This document shows positions 33,403 to 41,357 of a stretch of 64,000 nt of DNA, piece after piece. How positions within the stretch are numbered: the stretch's first letter is position 1; the number at the start of each line of letters is the position of its first letter. Under the pieces are notes generated by a model. That model worked only from the letters and a program-made list of their open reading frames with translations, was not told where the DNA came from and searched no databases. This stretch comes from Streptomyces sp. NBC_01216 (GTDB lineage: Bacteria > Actinomycetota > Actinomycetes > Streptomycetales > Streptomycetaceae): contig NZ_CP108677.1 in NCBI RefSeq assembly GCF_035994945.1, positions 2,356,001 to 2,420,000 on the forward strand. Direction: 5' to 3'. The position numbers were made by a program, and so were the translations under genes.

Positions 33403-33452
33403 CGTGCGGCCCCTGCGTGCCGACCGGCCGGTGCTGTGGAGGGGGAGGTCAT
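33399..33452 (-). CDS. possible 17-codon leader ORF coupled to the epimerase gene
   Basis: An ATG at 33452 has AAGGAG about 11 nt upstream and opens a 17-codon frame (MTSPSTAPAGRHAGAAR) whose TGA overlaps the epimerase ATG. The epimerase ATG itself has no good ribosome binding site, so translation may enter through this short ORF. It is too short to judge as a protein. Confidence 0.35.
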   Translation of the reverse strand: MTSPSTAPAGRHAGAAR

Positions 33453-33533
33453 GTCTCTTTCGTCTCCTTGGGATGGTGTTCTGCGGGTGGACACGCCCGA
33501 GGCGTCGGCTCCGCGGGTGTGCCCGGGGTGGCT

Positions 33534-34760
33534 TCAGGTGGTGGTGTGGGCCGAGGCCCGGGAGAGGGCGGCGGTGGCGTGGGCCAGCAGGCCCAGCGCC
33601 CCGGCACCGCAGACGAAGGTGGTGACGGCCCCGGGGCCCCAACTGTCGGCCAGGGCGCGGACGGGGTACGCGAGGAGGTCGCACCCGGGAAGCCGGGCGG
33701 CGAGGACGGTGGCGAGGGCGAGGACCTGGGCCGCGCAGACACCCGCGAGGGTGTCGGAGGCGGTCTCGGCGAAGCCGTGGGCGGTCAGCAGACGGGCCGT
33801 CAGCAGCAGGACGCCGAGGGCGAGGGCACCCGGGGCGAAGCCGGTCAGGGCGAGCAGTCCGGCGAGGACGGCGGTGTGCGCCGCGACGGTTACCAGGAGC
33901 AGGGGCCGGGTCCCCGTGGCGAAGTCCCGCAGGCTCCGGCTCGCGGCGAGCCGGCGGCGGGCGTGCCGGGAGAACAGTCGGGCGCACCAGGCGGCGGGGG
34001 CGACGGCGAGCGCGAGCGCGAGGAGGGGGCCGGGGGTGAGCGGCCACGCCCCGTCGGGTCCCCCGGCCAGCAGCCCCGCGAGCAGACCGTCCCCGCCGAG
34101 CGCGTACGCGAGGAGCCAGAGGGTCCAGAGGCGGGCGGCGGGGACGGGACGGCCGGCGGCGCGCAGGGGCCCGCGCCGGACGGCGAGCGGGAGCGCGAGG
34201 GCCAGTCCGAGCACTCCGGCCACGCCGACGGCGAGGCGCGGGGACCCCTCCGTGAGGGTGAGTCCGGCGGCGGTGAGCGCGGCGACGGCCCCGGGTGCCA
34301 GGGCGGACAGCGTCCACCCCGCCCATCCGGTGTGCCTCGGGTCGCCGCCGACGGGGCGCGCGGCCGTCCAGGTGCCGTGCGGCACGCGGGCGTACAGCTC
34401 CTCGGCGAGCGAGAAGACGTCCCGGTGCCGGAACCGCGCGGCTGTCCTGTCGGTGACACCGTGGGCCTCGAGTCCGGCCGCGATCTCCAGCGCGTCGACG
34501 GCTCGTTCGCACAGTTCCCGGTGCCGGTGCATCAGTGCCTTGACCGGGTCGGCGGGACCGCGTCGAACCGACCGGACCACGGGGGCGGCCGGGGTGCAGG
34601 CGTCGGCGTCGGCCGGTGGGGCGGGGTGGCCGGATTCCGGCGCGGCCACGGTGTCCGTACCGGTCGGGACCGGGCCCGCCGTGCGGGCGTCGGTCTCCAG
34701 GAGCGCCTCGGAGCGGGTGTTCCAGGGGCCGGGGCTGGTCGGGGCGGCGGGGCCGCGCAT
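33534..34760 (-). CDS. polytopic membrane protein of the polysaccharide-like cluster
   Basis: A 408-residue protein. The first about 145 residues are cytosolic: a polar low-complexity start, then a helical, charged segment (HRHRELCERAVDALEIAAGL, FRHRDVFSLAEELYARVP). From about residue 150 to the end there are roughly seven or eight hydrophobic segments. I recognise no catalytic motif. The ATG at 34760 is decided by AAGGAGG at 7-nt spacing; earlier in-frame starts are poorer. It starts 14 nt after the glycosyltransferase stop, so the two are one operon. By position it could be the transport or polymerisation component (compare PelG-type proteins in pel loci), but no sequence relation is visible to me. 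Confidence 0.72.
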   Translation of the reverse strand: MRGPAAPTSPGPWNTRSEALLETDARTAGPVPTGTDTVAAPESGHPAPPADADACTPAAPVVRSVRRGPADPVKALMHRHRELCERAVDALEIAAGLEAHGVTDRTAARFRHRDVFSLAEELYARVPHGTWTAARPVGGDPRHTGWAGWTLSALAPGAVAALTAAGLTLTEGSPRLAVGVAGVLGLALALPLAVRRGPLRAAGRPVPAARLWTLWLLAYALGGDGLLAGLLAGGPDGAWPLTPGPLLALALAVAPAAWCARLFSRHARRRLAASRSLRDFATGTRPLLLVTVAAHTAVLAGLLALTGFAPGALALGVLLLTARLLTAHGFAETASDTLAGVCAAQVLALATVLAARLPGCDLLAYPVRALADSWGPGAVTTFVCGAGALGLLAHATAALSRASAHTTT

Positions 34761-34773
34761 GGGGGTGCCTCCT

Positions 34774-36396
34774 TCAGGCATCGGGGCCTCCCGTTCCACC
34801 GACGGCGCTCACCGGCCGGCCGGCCCAGCTGCCGGGGACGTGGGACTCCGCCGGGTGGCCGAAGGGCACGCCGTCGGCGGCGCGGCGGCGGACCGGGGAG
34901 CGGGAGAGGAGTTCGAGGTAGATGCCGCGGAACGCGGCGATGTTCTGTTCGGCCGTGAAGAGTTCGAGCGCGCGGGCGCGGGCGGCGGCGCCCAGTCGGT
35001 GCCGGCGGTCGGGGTCGCGCAGCAGTGCCAGGCAGGCGTCGGCGAGTGCCCTCGGATTACGCGGGGGGACGACGAGGCCGGTGCCGCCGATGACCTCGAC
35101 CACCGCGCCGACGTCCGTGGAGACGGTCGCCCGCGCGCAGAACATGGACTCGACGAGGCTGATCGGGAAGCCCTCGACGACGCTGGAGAGGACGACGACG
35201 GCGCCGGCCGCGTACGCCTCCGCGAGGGTCGGGGCCTCGGGCCCGCCCAGCGCCTCGAAGGAGACCGGGTTCTCGCCGATGTCGTGCGCTCCGGCGGCCT
35301 CGTCGGGGAAGAGCTGGGCCGCGAGAGACCGGCAGTGCGCGAGGTACGCCTCGGCGCCTGGTTCGCGCACCGGAGCGGTGATGATCCGCAGCCGCACGTC
35401 GGGCTGCGCCTTGCGGACCTCGGCGAAGGCGTGCAGCAGGGCGATCAGGTCCTTGGCCGGATCGACCCGGCCGACCCAGACCAGCGTGGCGGGGTCGCCG
35501 CTCTCCTCGTCCTCGCCGGTCTCGGCGAACCGGGCGGACTCCATGCCCGGATAGACCGTGCGGATCCTGGACCGCTCCGCTCCGCACCGCTCCTGCCAGC
35601 GGCGGGTGTGGGTGTTGCCGGGGGTGAGGAGCTCGGCCTGCCGGTAGACCTCGGCGGCCAGCCGGCCGTGGAAGGCGGCGAGCAGGGCGCGTACGGGGGC
35701 GGAGAGAGTCGCCTCGGCGGCGGAGAGGTAGTGGGCGCGCAGGCCCACGCCGTACTCGGTGACCAGCAGCGGCGTGCCGAAGAAGCGTTTGGCCAGTAGT
35801 CCGGGCAGGGCCGTGCATCCGCCAGAGGTGGCGTGGCAGAGGTCGGCGGCGCCGAGGGTGTCGTCCCCGTACCAGTCGAGCGACAGGGGGCGCAGCGCCT
35901 GTTCCAGCCGGTCGGCGAAGACGAGGTAGTCGGGGACGCCGGTGGCGGCCACGCCCCGCCGTGCGCCGGGGGCGCGGCAGGCGGATTCGAGTGCGCGAAG
36001 GGCGGGTTCGGACCGGAGTGCGGCGTGCGGTCCGCCGCGTTCGCGGGCGAGTTCGGCCAGTCCGTAGAGTCCCTCGGCGAAGGACTCGCGGCCGGTCGCG
36101 TCCGATGCGGCGCAGATGCCGTGCGCCAGGGTCCGGACGTGGTCGGCGAAGCGGTGCCGGTCGCGTCGCCCGTAGGCGCGGCCGTCGTCCTCGGGACCCC
36201 GGAGCGGGGCGGTCCGGACGCCTCGGACGTGCGACGGCGGGGCGGCCCGGCCGCCGCCGTCCTCCCGGGTGGTCGGGCTGAGGGCGTAGACGTCGAACTC
36301 GTGCGGGGCGAGCCCGCGCACGAGCCGGTCGCACCAGAGCCCGGACTCACCCGTGGCGTACGGGTAGCCACCCTCCGTTACCAGTCCGATCCGCAC
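34774..36396 (-). CDS. PelF-like GT4 glycosyltransferase (DUF3492)
   Basis: A 540-residue GT-B fold glycosyltransferase. The N-terminal half begins RIGLVTEGGYPYATGESGLW, the DUF3492 signature of PelF-type enzymes. The C-terminal half is a GT4 nucleotide-sugar domain with LVWVGRVDPAKDL, LRIITAPV and the E-x7-E motif EGFPISLVES, then DVGAVVEVIGGTGLVVPP. PelF is the cytosolic polymerase of the GalNAc/GlcNAc-type Pel polysaccharide. The GTG at 36396 follows GGGGGG at 7-nt spacing; a GTG two codons earlier is possible. It is the first gene of a four-gene minus-strand cluster with a membrane protein, an epimerase and a spherulin-4 protein. Confidence 0.87.
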   Translation of the reverse strand: MRIGLVTEGGYPYATGESGLWCDRLVRGLAPHEFDVYALSPTTREDGGGRAAPPSHVRGVRTAPLRGPEDDGRAYGRRDRHRFADHVRTLAHGICAASDATGRESFAEGLYGLAELARERGGPHAALRSEPALRALESACRAPGARRGVAATGVPDYLVFADRLEQALRPLSLDWYGDDTLGAADLCHATSGGCTALPGLLAKRFFGTPLLVTEYGVGLRAHYLSAAEATLSAPVRALLAAFHGRLAAEVYRQAELLTPGNTHTRRWQERCGAERSRIRTVYPGMESARFAETGEDEESGDPATLVWVGRVDPAKDLIALLHAFAEVRKAQPDVRLRIITAPVREPGAEAYLAHCRSLAAQLFPDEAAGAHDIGENPVSFEALGGPEAPTLAEAYAAGAVVVLSSVVEGFPISLVESMFCARATVSTDVGAVVEVIGGTGLVVPPRNPRALADACLALLRDPDRRHRLGAAARARALELFTAEQNIAAFRGIYLELLSRSPVRRRAADGVPFGHPAESHVPGSWAGRPVSAVGGTGGPDA

Positions 36397-36794
36397 GAGC
36401 ACACCCCCCGATCTCCCTTGACGGCAGCCGGCGTCCGTCCGGCTCTTCGCAGCGGGAAAAACGTAAGCGGACATGGCGGTGGCACGACGGACGGTTGTCC
36501 GTCGCGCCACCGGAAGGGGTGAATGCTCGTAACTTTCCCAGCCCGGTCGCGTTCCGTCGCGGTACGAGCTGTTTCGCACACGGAGGGTCAGAGCCTGTCG
36601 GGCGGCTCGCCGACCGGAGGCGGGGGCGGTCCGGTGCGTGCGACGCCCCGGCACCGGGGCGTCCCCGGAACGGAGCTACCGGGGCGGTCCGGCACCAGCG
36701 GAAGCGTGCGTGCCGGGGCGCGACCGCCCGGCCGACTGCGGCCGGTCCGCGTGCCGGGTGGCCCGCGGGCGGGCACTCCTCGCGCCCGGGGTGC
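36397..36794. other. intergenic region upstream of the glycosyltransferase operon
   Basis: About 400 bp without a supportable gene, between the DUF3152 stop and the glycosyltransferase start (both minus strand). It should hold the promoter of the polysaccharide-like operon. An 8-bp inverted repeat with a 4-nt spacer (CGACGGAC at 36485-36492, GTCCGTCG at 36497-36504) could be an operator or weak terminator. I see no convincing -10/-35 pair. Confidence 0.5.
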
Positions 36795-38186
36795 TCAATT
36801 GCCGGGATACACCCAGGGGTTGGGGCGGCACTCGATGCCGTCGATCTTCAGGGTCTTCGTCTGCTGCTGCATCACCGGCGCGGGCGCGCCGGGCGTTCGG
36901 CAGTTGCTGTGACTGTGCCCGAGGCGGTGCCCGATCTCGTGGTTGATGAGCATCTGGCGGTAGGCGAGCATCGCCTTGGGGCCGAAGGTCTCCGCCCCCT
37001 GCGCCCAGCGGAAGGCGTTGATCATCACCCGGGGCGTGTTGGCGGAGTCGCAGGACACGTTCTGGACGGTGACGTCCAGCCTGGACTTCGCGCACCAGAC
37101 GCCGGTGGTCCCGGGGCTGGCCAGCGTGATCACGAACTGCGGCTCTCCGCTGGAGATCCGCTCGAAGGTCATGTCCCCCTTGCCCGCCCAGCTCCGCCTG
37201 TCGTTGAGGGTCTCCTGCACGGCCCGCGTGAAGAGCTTCGCGTCGAGCGGGAGGCCCTTCTCCACGTCCACCCGGTAGCGGATCTTCCGCCCCTTGCCCG
37301 GCGCCTTGTCGAGACCGGGCACGGCCTCGAACTCGCCCGAACCCTTCAGTCCGGGGTCGATGGGGAACTGCCGGGTCATCAGCTGCTCGTACGTGGGCGG
37401 CGCCGGGGCCTGGGTGGGTGCCGCCGGTGCGGTGCGCTCGTCGGAACGCGAGGGCGAACCGTCGTCCCCGGTCCGCGCGGCGGACTCGTCGACGGCCCGC
37501 GCGAGGGGGCCGTCGGACTCCCCCTCGGTGACCTGACCGGCCACGACGACGGCGAGAACGGTGGTGACGGCCGCCGCGGCGATGCCGGTGAAGGTACGCC
37601 CCATGCCGACCTTGGCGGCGGCCGGCGTCGGCGTGTCCGTCGGCGCGGACTCCGTCCCGGCCGGCGTGGCGAGCGGGTCGGGGGCCCCGGTGTCCGGGGC
37701 GGTCTCCCGCCTCGGACCGGGGATGAAGGGAGTCTGCGGGGCCGCCCGGGAGGTGTCGTCCCGCCGGTCGCCGTGGGCCACGGGCCAGGACCCCGTATCG
37801 AAGGGGTCGGGGTGACCGCCGCGCACGGACGTGTCGAAGGGTTCGGGGAAGACCGGCGTGCCGTGCATCGGCGTGTCCCACACCGGCCGGCCGGACCCGC
37901 CCTGCCGCGGCCCCTGGCCCGCGGCAGGCCCCGGGTACCGGTCCCGTTCGTCCGGGGACCGTCGGTACGGGTCCGGCCCGGGGGCGACACCGCCCCGCGG
38001 GCCCCCTGACCGGGGTGCCTCGCGGTACGGCCCCTCACCGTAGGAGGTCTCGCGGAACGGCTCCCCGCCGTGCCCGCCCTGCTCCGGGGCCCGCCTGCGG
38101 CGCCCGCTCCCCGCCCCGGTGTCCCGGGGCCGTCCCGTACCGCCCGCGGGTGCGGGCGCGGGCCCCTTGCGGCTATGTCGTCCCAC
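36795..38186 (-). CDS. DUF3152 membrane-anchored metzincin-like protein
   Basis: A 463-residue protein. Residues 1-195 are disordered, rich in Gly, Pro, Arg and Asp. One transmembrane helix follows (about 197-218, FTGIAAAAVTTVLAVVVAG). The extracytoplasmic C-terminal part is the DUF3152 domain with a zinc-binding NHEIGHRLGHSH motif (about 415-426) of the HExxHxxGxxH metzincin type. It is likely a surface zinc peptidase, substrate unknown. Cysteines in the domain may form disulfides. The GTG at 38186 starts 8 bp after the upstream hydrolase stop, so the two genes are co-transcribed. Confidence 0.85.
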   Translation of the reverse strand: MGRHSRKGPAPAPAGGTGRPRDTGAGSGRRRRAPEQGGHGGEPFRETSYGEGPYREAPRSGGPRGGVAPGPDPYRRSPDERDRYPGPAAGQGPRQGGSGRPVWDTPMHGTPVFPEPFDTSVRGGHPDPFDTGSWPVAHGDRRDDTSRAAPQTPFIPGPRRETAPDTGAPDPLATPAGTESAPTDTPTPAAAKVGMGRTFTGIAAAAVTTVLAVVVAGQVTEGESDGPLARAVDESAARTGDDGSPSRSDERTAPAAPTQAPAPPTYEQLMTRQFPIDPGLKGSGEFEAVPGLDKAPGKGRKIRYRVDVEKGLPLDAKLFTRAVQETLNDRRSWAGKGDMTFERISSGEPQFVITLASPGTTGVWCAKSRLDVTVQNVSCDSANTPRVMINAFRWAQGAETFGPKAMLAYRQMLINHEIGHRLGHSHSNCRTPGAPAPVMQQQTKTLKIDGIECRPNPWVYPGN

Positions 38187-38194
38187 GCCCCGGA

Positions 38195-39208
38195 TCAGCT
38201 CCCGCCGCCGTCGTCTGCCGTGCTTTCGGTGTCCGCGCCGCGCGCGGCCTGCTCACTGTCCCCGATCAGCTCCCGCACGGCCTGGGCGACCGTGTCCGGG
38301 TACTCCATCATGGCCACGTGTCCGGCGTCCGGAAGCGTCAGCAGCCGTGCGCCGCGGAAGGCGGCGGCTGCCTTGCGCGCCATCCGGTAGGAGACGAGGC
38401 GGTCCCGGCCACCGTAGACGAGGAGCGTGGGCGCGAGGACCCGTTCGGCCTGCCTCCACAACCCGTGCTGGCCGCCGAGGGTGTACGCGTCGACGATGCC
38501 GCGCGAGGAGCGGGCCATGGCGTCCCAGAAGTAGGGGAGTTCCAGGCGCCGCTCCATCTCCTCCACGGCGTGCCGAAGACCCTCGTCGGTGACCCGGCCG
38601 GGATCTCCGTAACAGAGGGAGAGGACGCCGCGGACCCGCTGCTCCGGCGTCCACTCCCTGGTGAGCCGGGAGAAGAGGGGGGCGACACCCGGCAGCGCGA
38701 GGAGCGCGGTGGGCCACGCGGTGCGCTGGGCACGCAGTTCGGGCAGGGCCGGGGAGACCAGTGTGAGGGTGCGCACCAGGTCGGGCCGGACGGCGGCGAC
38801 CCGGGTGGAGACCGCGCCGCCGAGCGAGTTGCCGATCAGGTGGACCGGGCCTCGTCCGGCCGCGTCCAGCAGTCGGATGACGGCGCGGGCGTGTCCGGTG
38901 ACCGAGTAGTCGCCGTCGTCCGGGGGCGGGGAGTCGCCGAAGCCGGGCAGATCGAGCGCCTCGCCGTCGACAAGGCCCGCGAGCAGCGGCATGAGGGCCG
39001 ACCAGTTCTGGGAGGAGCCGCCCAGTCCGTGGACGTAGAGCGCCGGCGCGAGGCCGGGCGTGTCGCCGGGCCGGGCACGGACGGTGAGTGTGAGTCCGGG
39101 CAGCGCCACGGAGCGCAACTCCTCGCCGTCGGCGACCCGTACGGCACGGGTACGCGGCGCGGCGGGGGGCGCGGCGGTCCTGGTTTCCGGGAGTTCGGTC
39201 GAGGACAT
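38195..39208 (-). CDS. alpha/beta hydrolase
   Basis: A 337-residue alpha/beta-hydrolase fold protein. The oxyanion region is YVHGLGGSSQNW, the nucleophile elbow is GNSLGG, the acid is in VYGGRDRLVSY and the His in DAGHVAMMEYP. There is no signal peptide. The substrate is not predictable; relatives include esterases, lipases and haloperoxidase-like enzymes. It heads a two-gene operon with the DUF3152 gene. The ATG at 39208 gives a short disordered N-terminus before the fold. It is divergent from the small acidic-protein gene. Confidence 0.87.
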   Translation of the reverse strand: MSSTELPETRTAAPPAAPRTRAVRVADGEELRSVALPGLTLTVRARPGDTPGLAPALYVHGLGGSSQNWSALMPLLAGLVDGEALDLPGFGDSPPPDDGDYSVTGHARAVIRLLDAAGRGPVHLIGNSLGGAVSTRVAAVRPDLVRTLTLVSPALPELRAQRTAWPTALLALPGVAPLFSRLTREWTPEQRVRGVLSLCYGDPGRVTDEGLRHAVEEMERRLELPYFWDAMARSSRGIVDAYTLGGQHGLWRQAERVLAPTLLVYGGRDRLVSYRMARKAAAAFRGARLLTLPDAGHVAMMEYPDTVAQAVRELIGDSEQAARGADTESTADDGGGS

Positions 39209-39342
39209 GGCCGCAATATTACGAGACGATCACGCGGCGGGACGTGTGTGGGGCGTCACAGGCTCGGGTGCGCCGCGTGAGGTGTGCTCCTACGCTCGTA
39301 GGGAGGGCCATCGGAGAGGACCCGCATGCCGGAAGGAACCGC

Positions 39343-39558
39343 ATGACTGTCGATCCGACCGAGCCGGACACATTCACCGAGGAAGAGGACGTCGTGCTCG
39401 ACCAGGAAACCCCGGAGGCCGACGCGGCCGAGCAGCACACCGAACTCCAGGAGCGGGAGGACGCCCCGCGCACCCACGTCGAACAGGACTCGGCGAACGA
39501 GGCGGACTCCTCCGAACAGGCCCGGGTGGTCACTCTGGACGAAGACGACTACCGCTGA
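39343..39558 (+). CDS. small acidic protein
   Basis: A 71-residue, very acidic hydrophilic protein (rich in Glu and Asp, ending VVTLDEDDYR) with no Cys and no hydrophobic segment, probably intrinsically disordered. The ATG has AAGGA at good spacing, and the codon bias is typical of the genome, so it is probably real. I recognise no family. It is upstream of the TetR gene on the same strand, with 148 bp between them. Confidence 0.72.
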   Translation: MTVDPTEPDTFTEEEDVVLDQETPEADAAEQHTELQEREDAPRTHVEQDSANEADSSEQARVVTLDEDDYR

Positions 39559-39706
39559 TTTGTTCGCTTTAATCTTGAAACGTCTATCGCCAGGCGCGTC
39601 CGGTCCGTGAAATTCTGCGTCCGCACCGCGCACAGCCGGGTTACCCAAAAGTACGATGGCGGCGCGGCGCCACAGCGCGCGCATGGATCGATTCTTGGGA
39701 GGCGGC

Positions 39707-40366
39707 GTGACAGCCATCGAGCAGACAGAGGCAGCACGCCCTCGGGGCACGCGCCTGCCGCGCCGAGCCCGACGGAACCAGCTCCTGGGCGCGGCCCAGG
39801 AGGTGTTCGTCGCACAGGGTTACCACTCCGCCGCGATGGACGACATCGCCGAGCGGGCGGGCGTCAGCAAGCCGGTGCTCTACCAGCACTTCCCGGGGAA
39901 ACTGGAGCTCTACCTGGCGCTTCTCGACCAGCACTGCGAGGCGCTGCTCCAGGCCGTGCGCACCGCTCTGGCCTCGACCTCGGACAACAAACTCCGCGTC
40001 GCGGCGACCATGGACGCCTATTTCGCGTACGTGGAGGACGAGGGCGGCGCCTTCCGCCTCGTCTTCGAGTCCGACCTCACCAACGAACCGGCCGTGCGCG
40101 AACGCGTGGACCGGGTCAGCCTGCAGTGCGCCGAGGCGATCTCCGACGTGATCGCGGAGGACACCGACCTGTCCAAGGAGGAGTCGATGCTGCTGGCCGT
40201 CGGCCTCGGCGGAGTCTCCCAGGTCGTCGCCCGCTACTGGCTCTCCAGCGAGTCGGCCATCCCCCGCGACACGGCCGTGGCCCTGCTGACCTCGCTGGCC
40301 TGGCGCGGCATCGCCGGCTTCCCCCTGCACCCGGCGGACGGACAGCCCGGCGCCGAGAGCCACTGA
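39707..40366 (+). CDS. TetR/AcrR family transcriptional regulator
   Basis: A 219-residue regulator. The N-terminal helix-turn-helix is clear: RRNQLLGAAQEVFVAQGYH, MDDIAERAGVSKPVLYQHF and PGKLELYLALL. The C-terminal ligand-binding domain (about 80-210) is of the broadly conserved actinobacterial type. The ligand and targets are unknown; the divergent or downstream genes do not show an obvious regulated pathway. The GTG at 39707 was preferred because GGGAGG lies just upstream; an in-frame ATG at 39683 lacks a ribosome binding site. The next gene is DUF3107, an arrangement I believe is conserved in actinomycetes. Confidence 0.9.
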   Translation: MTAIEQTEAARPRGTRLPRRARRNQLLGAAQEVFVAQGYHSAAMDDIAERAGVSKPVLYQHFPGKLELYLALLDQHCEALLQAVRTALASTSDNKLRVAATMDAYFAYVEDEGGAFRLVFESDLTNEPAVRERVDRVSLQCAEAISDVIAEDTDLSKEESMLLAVGLGGVSQVVARYWLSSESAIPRDTAVALLTSLAWRGIAGFPLHPADGQPGAESH

Positions 40367-40534
40367 GAGCCTGTCGGGTGGCCTCCCGCCCGGACCGAGG
40401 CCGCCGCCGGGGTTCCGGGGCCTGTTCGCTCCTGGCGTTCCGCCACAGCGCCGTGCGCGTCCCCTCACCGGGCTAATGTGTGCAGCGTACGGCGCGGTGA
40501 ACGCGCAACGCTGACCGTTCGGAGGGACATAGCC

Positions 40535-40762
40535 GTGGAGGTCAAGATCGGCGTGCAGCACGCACCCCGGGAGATCGTTCTGGAGAGCGGGCAGTCCGCC
40601 GAGGAGGTCGAGAGCGCCGTGGCCGACGCGCTGGCCGGCAAGGCGCAGCTGCTCAGCCTCACGGACGAGAAGGGCCGCAAGGTCCTGGTTCCGGCCGATA
40701 AGATCGCGTACGTCGAGCTCGGTGAGCCGGCCGTGCGCCGGGTGGGCTTCGGCGCACTCTGA
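40535..40762 (+). CDS. DUF3107 protein
   Basis: A 75-residue conserved actinobacterial protein of the DUF3107 family: VEVKIGVQHAPREIVLESGQ at the start, then EKGRKVLVPADKIAYVELG. It is cytosolic with no known activity. The GTG at 40535 has GGAGGG 9-10 nt upstream. It follows the TetR regulator on the same strand and is closed by a strong terminator. Confidence 0.9.
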   Translation: MEVKIGVQHAPREIVLESGQSAEEVESAVADALAGKAQLLSLTDEKGRKVLVPADKIAYVELGEPAVRRVGFGAL

Positions 40763-40781
40763 TACCCACGTCCTCGTGACG

Positions 40782-40811
40782 ACGAAAGGCCCGGTTCGCC
40801 GGGCCTTTCGT
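40782..40811 (+). terminator. hairpin terminator after DUF3107
   Basis: A perfect 13-bp stem (40782-40794 with 40799-40811) closed by a TTCG tetraloop, 19 nt past the stop. A clear intrinsic-type terminator. Confidence 0.85.
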
Positions 40812-40935
40812 GCGTCCCGGGGCCGGGCCCCGGTCCACGGGTGGGCGCAGGGTCAGGGTTGCTTTCGGGACGGCACGGGTAGGACCGCCTCAGACCGATT
40901 TGCCCGCCCCGCCCCCGCACGCGAGGTGATTCGCC

Positions 40936-41205
40936 GTGTTCCTGGAAGCCCTCGGCTCCGCCCTGCTCGGACTCGCCCTGGCCTGGGCCGCCGTGCACCG
41001 GTTTCCCGACCGCCTTCCCGCGCGCGGGGGCGTCCTCGTCACGGGGGCGCTCGGTGCCGTCTTCGGCGCCCTGGTGACGCGCGGGGCTCTCGGCCCCGGC
41101 CACGTCCTGGCCACCCTGATCGGCGCGGTGGCCGTCGCGACGGTCCTGCTCTCGTTGCTGATCCGCCCGGCCCGGCGCCGGCTCCGCCGATCAGCGGCGG
41201 CGTGA
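40936..41205 (+). CDS. small membrane protein
   Basis: An 89-residue hydrophobic protein with three predicted transmembrane segments (FLEALGSALLGLALAWAA, VLVTGALGAVFGALV, LATLIGAVAVATVLLSLLI) and a basic tail RPARRRLRRSAAA, so the C-terminus should be cytoplasmic. The GTG has GAGGTG upstream. There is no recognised family or pathway partner; it stands alone between two terminated units. Confidence 0.7.
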   Translation: MFLEALGSALLGLALAWAAVHRFPDRLPARGGVLVTGALGAVFGALVTRGALGPGHVLATLIGAVAVATVLLSLLIRPARRRLRRSAAA

Positions 41206-41357
41206 CGCCACGAGGCGGCGTCGCTGTCCGTGGACGACCGGACGGTCGCGGGGCTCCGCCTCGTGCGCACGGCTCCCGAGGCTCGGCCCCCCGCGCGCCC
41301 CGGCCGCCACGACGGCTCCAGTCCGGGTCCGGGACAAGGGTCCGGCGGGCCGGGTGA

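Noticed and set aside
31706..36396. Calling the cluster a Pel locus outright
   Set aside because: Only the PelF-like and Sph3-like members are convincing; PelA deacetylase, PelD, PelE and PelG are not recognised, so it is reported as a hypothesis.
36591..40400. A short shared sequence GAGCCTGTCGGG(C/T)GGC at 36591 and 40369
   Set aside because: Only about 15 bp and in GC-rich non-coding DNA; it could be chance or a common terminator-like element. Not enough to call a repeat family from two copies.
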